The notes under the pieces are model-generated. The model was not told the DNA's origin. It did no database searches and saw only the letters and a list, made by a program, of their open reading frames with translations. From the NCBI GenBank assembly GCA_937926545.1, contig CALAZW010000026.1:1-6740 (forward strand): a stretch of DNA of 6,740 bases, in the 5' to 3' direction. The position numbers and the translations under genes were made by a program. This document shows, in pieces, positions 6,578 through 6,740 of this stretch. The DNA comes from an uncultured Helcococcus sp. (GTDB lineage Bacteria > Bacillota > Clostridia > Tissierellales > Peptoniphilaceae). Each line of letters starts with the position of its first letter. Within the stretch, counting starts at the first letter, position 1.

Positions 6578-6596
6578 TCCTTTCTTCCATATTATA
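6578..6596 (-). promoter_or_regulatory. Putative yjdM promoter -10 box and ribosome binding site
   Basis: A perfect TATAAT (6596-6591) lies 22 bp upstream of the yjdM ATG, and AAAGGA (6583-6578) sits nine bases before that ATG. No convincing -35 is present. The best hexamer at 16-bp spacing is TGAAAA, inside a paired A7/T7 tract (6602-6616). Initiation about 7 bp past the -10 box would leave a leader of only about 16 nt. The position after the serpin stop fits an independent promoter for yjdM. Confidence 0.5.
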
Positions 6597-6619
6597 CATG
6601 GAAAAAAAGTTTTTTTCAT

Positions 6620-6740
6620 CTAGTCGACGGGGCTATTAACTAATCCTATAAAAATAGGTAGCCCCTCCCTATTATTTATTATAAAGATAAAAGGCCTATT
6701 TACTATAAAGTCAACTTCTTCACTTTCTTCTGGCATTTTT
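6620..6740 (-). CDS. Serpin (serine protease inhibitor), C-terminal end only
   Basis: The reading frame enters from the right edge and stops at TAG (6622-6620), giving 39 visible residues. They fit the extreme C-terminus of the serpin fold. An acidic MPEESEEVDF stretch lies where the segment after the reactive-centre loop should be. VNRPFIFII matches the conserved strand 4B (typically ADRPFLFLI). PIFIGLVNSP matches strand 5B and the closing G-x-V-x-x-P motif. Serpins trap serine or cysteine proteases by inserting the cleaved reactive-centre loop into a beta-sheet. The loop itself, the hinge and any signal peptide lie outside the window, so whether this one is inhibitory, secreted or a lipoprotein cannot be judged. 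Serpins are patchy in bacteria, so transfer is possible but not shown here. The family call rests on motif match over a short segment. Confidence 0.82.
   Translation of the reverse strand, partial: KMPEESEEVDFIVNRPFIFIINNREGLPIFIGLVNSPVD
6629..6665 (-). other. Bulged GC-rich hairpin in the serpin 3' end
   Basis: A perfect 7-bp outer stem, GGGGCTA (6665-6659) with TAGCCCC (6635-6629), stacks directly on a 5-bp inner stem, CCTAT (6658-6654) with ATAGG (6649-6645). The inner loop is four bases and a 9-nt bulge sits on one side only. It lies within the last serpin codons. A run of seven T (6616-6610) starts 12 nt past its base, further than in a standard intrinsic terminator. It could be a weak terminator or a 3'-end stabilising structure. 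It could also be coincidence, because the sequence is constrained by coding. Confidence 0.4.

Noticed and set aside
6601..6617. GAAAAAAAG-TTTTTTTC palindrome as an intrinsic terminator
   Set aside because: The folded RNA would be an all-A/U stem with almost no loop and no T-tract after it; more likely a bent promoter-upstream tract.

Overview
The window looks like a chromosomal segment from a low-GC Gram-positive anaerobe, in the Bacillota and most likely clostridial or Tissierellia-like. Three things suggest this: the AT-rich sequence, the strong AGGAGG-type ribosome binding sites, and a lipoprotein-anchored binding protein combined with FmdE- and RlmD-type genes. Lineage below phylum is a guess. 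Every supported gene lies on the minus strand, so transcription runs from the right edge to the left edge. I found no tRNA, rRNA, CRISPR array, insertion sequence or phage gene.

In transcription order, the right edge holds the last 39 codons of a serpin-type protease inhibitor (6620-6740), with a bulged GC-rich hairpin inside its 3' coding end. A short intergenic region with a TATAAT box then leads into a YjdM/PhnA zinc-ribbon protein (6227-6568). A compact hairpin plus T-tract begins at that gene's stop codon. Just 38 bp separate YjdM from a SprT-like zinc metallopeptidase (5694-6188).

After a 104-bp AT-rich gap with two dyad elements comes the main unit, a tightly packed four-gene cassette: an FmdE-family protein with a C-terminal zinc finger (5065-5589), a FecCD/BtuC-type permease (4000-5058), its ATPase (3245-4000) and a lipoprotein substrate-binding protein (2061-3236). 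A clear intrinsic terminator closes it at 2005-2037. Together the last three genes form a complete type II ABC importer of the siderophore/cobalamin/molybdate class. The leading FmdE gene points to a metal or metal-complex substrate, perhaps molybdate/tungstate or chelated iron, but the substrate cannot be read from the sequence.

A second short unit follows from its own TATAAT box: a stand-alone AAA/ABC-like ATPase of the COG3910 type (1192-1974) and, 8 bp on, a TRAM-less 23S rRNA uracil-C5 methyltransferase (14-1183). The 13 bp left of its stop codon hold nothing recognisable.

Most of the window is ordinary housekeeping and transport. The points most worth a second look are the FmdE-led importer with its possible operator, the bacterial serpin end, and the terminator-like hairpin between yjdM and the SprT-like gene.
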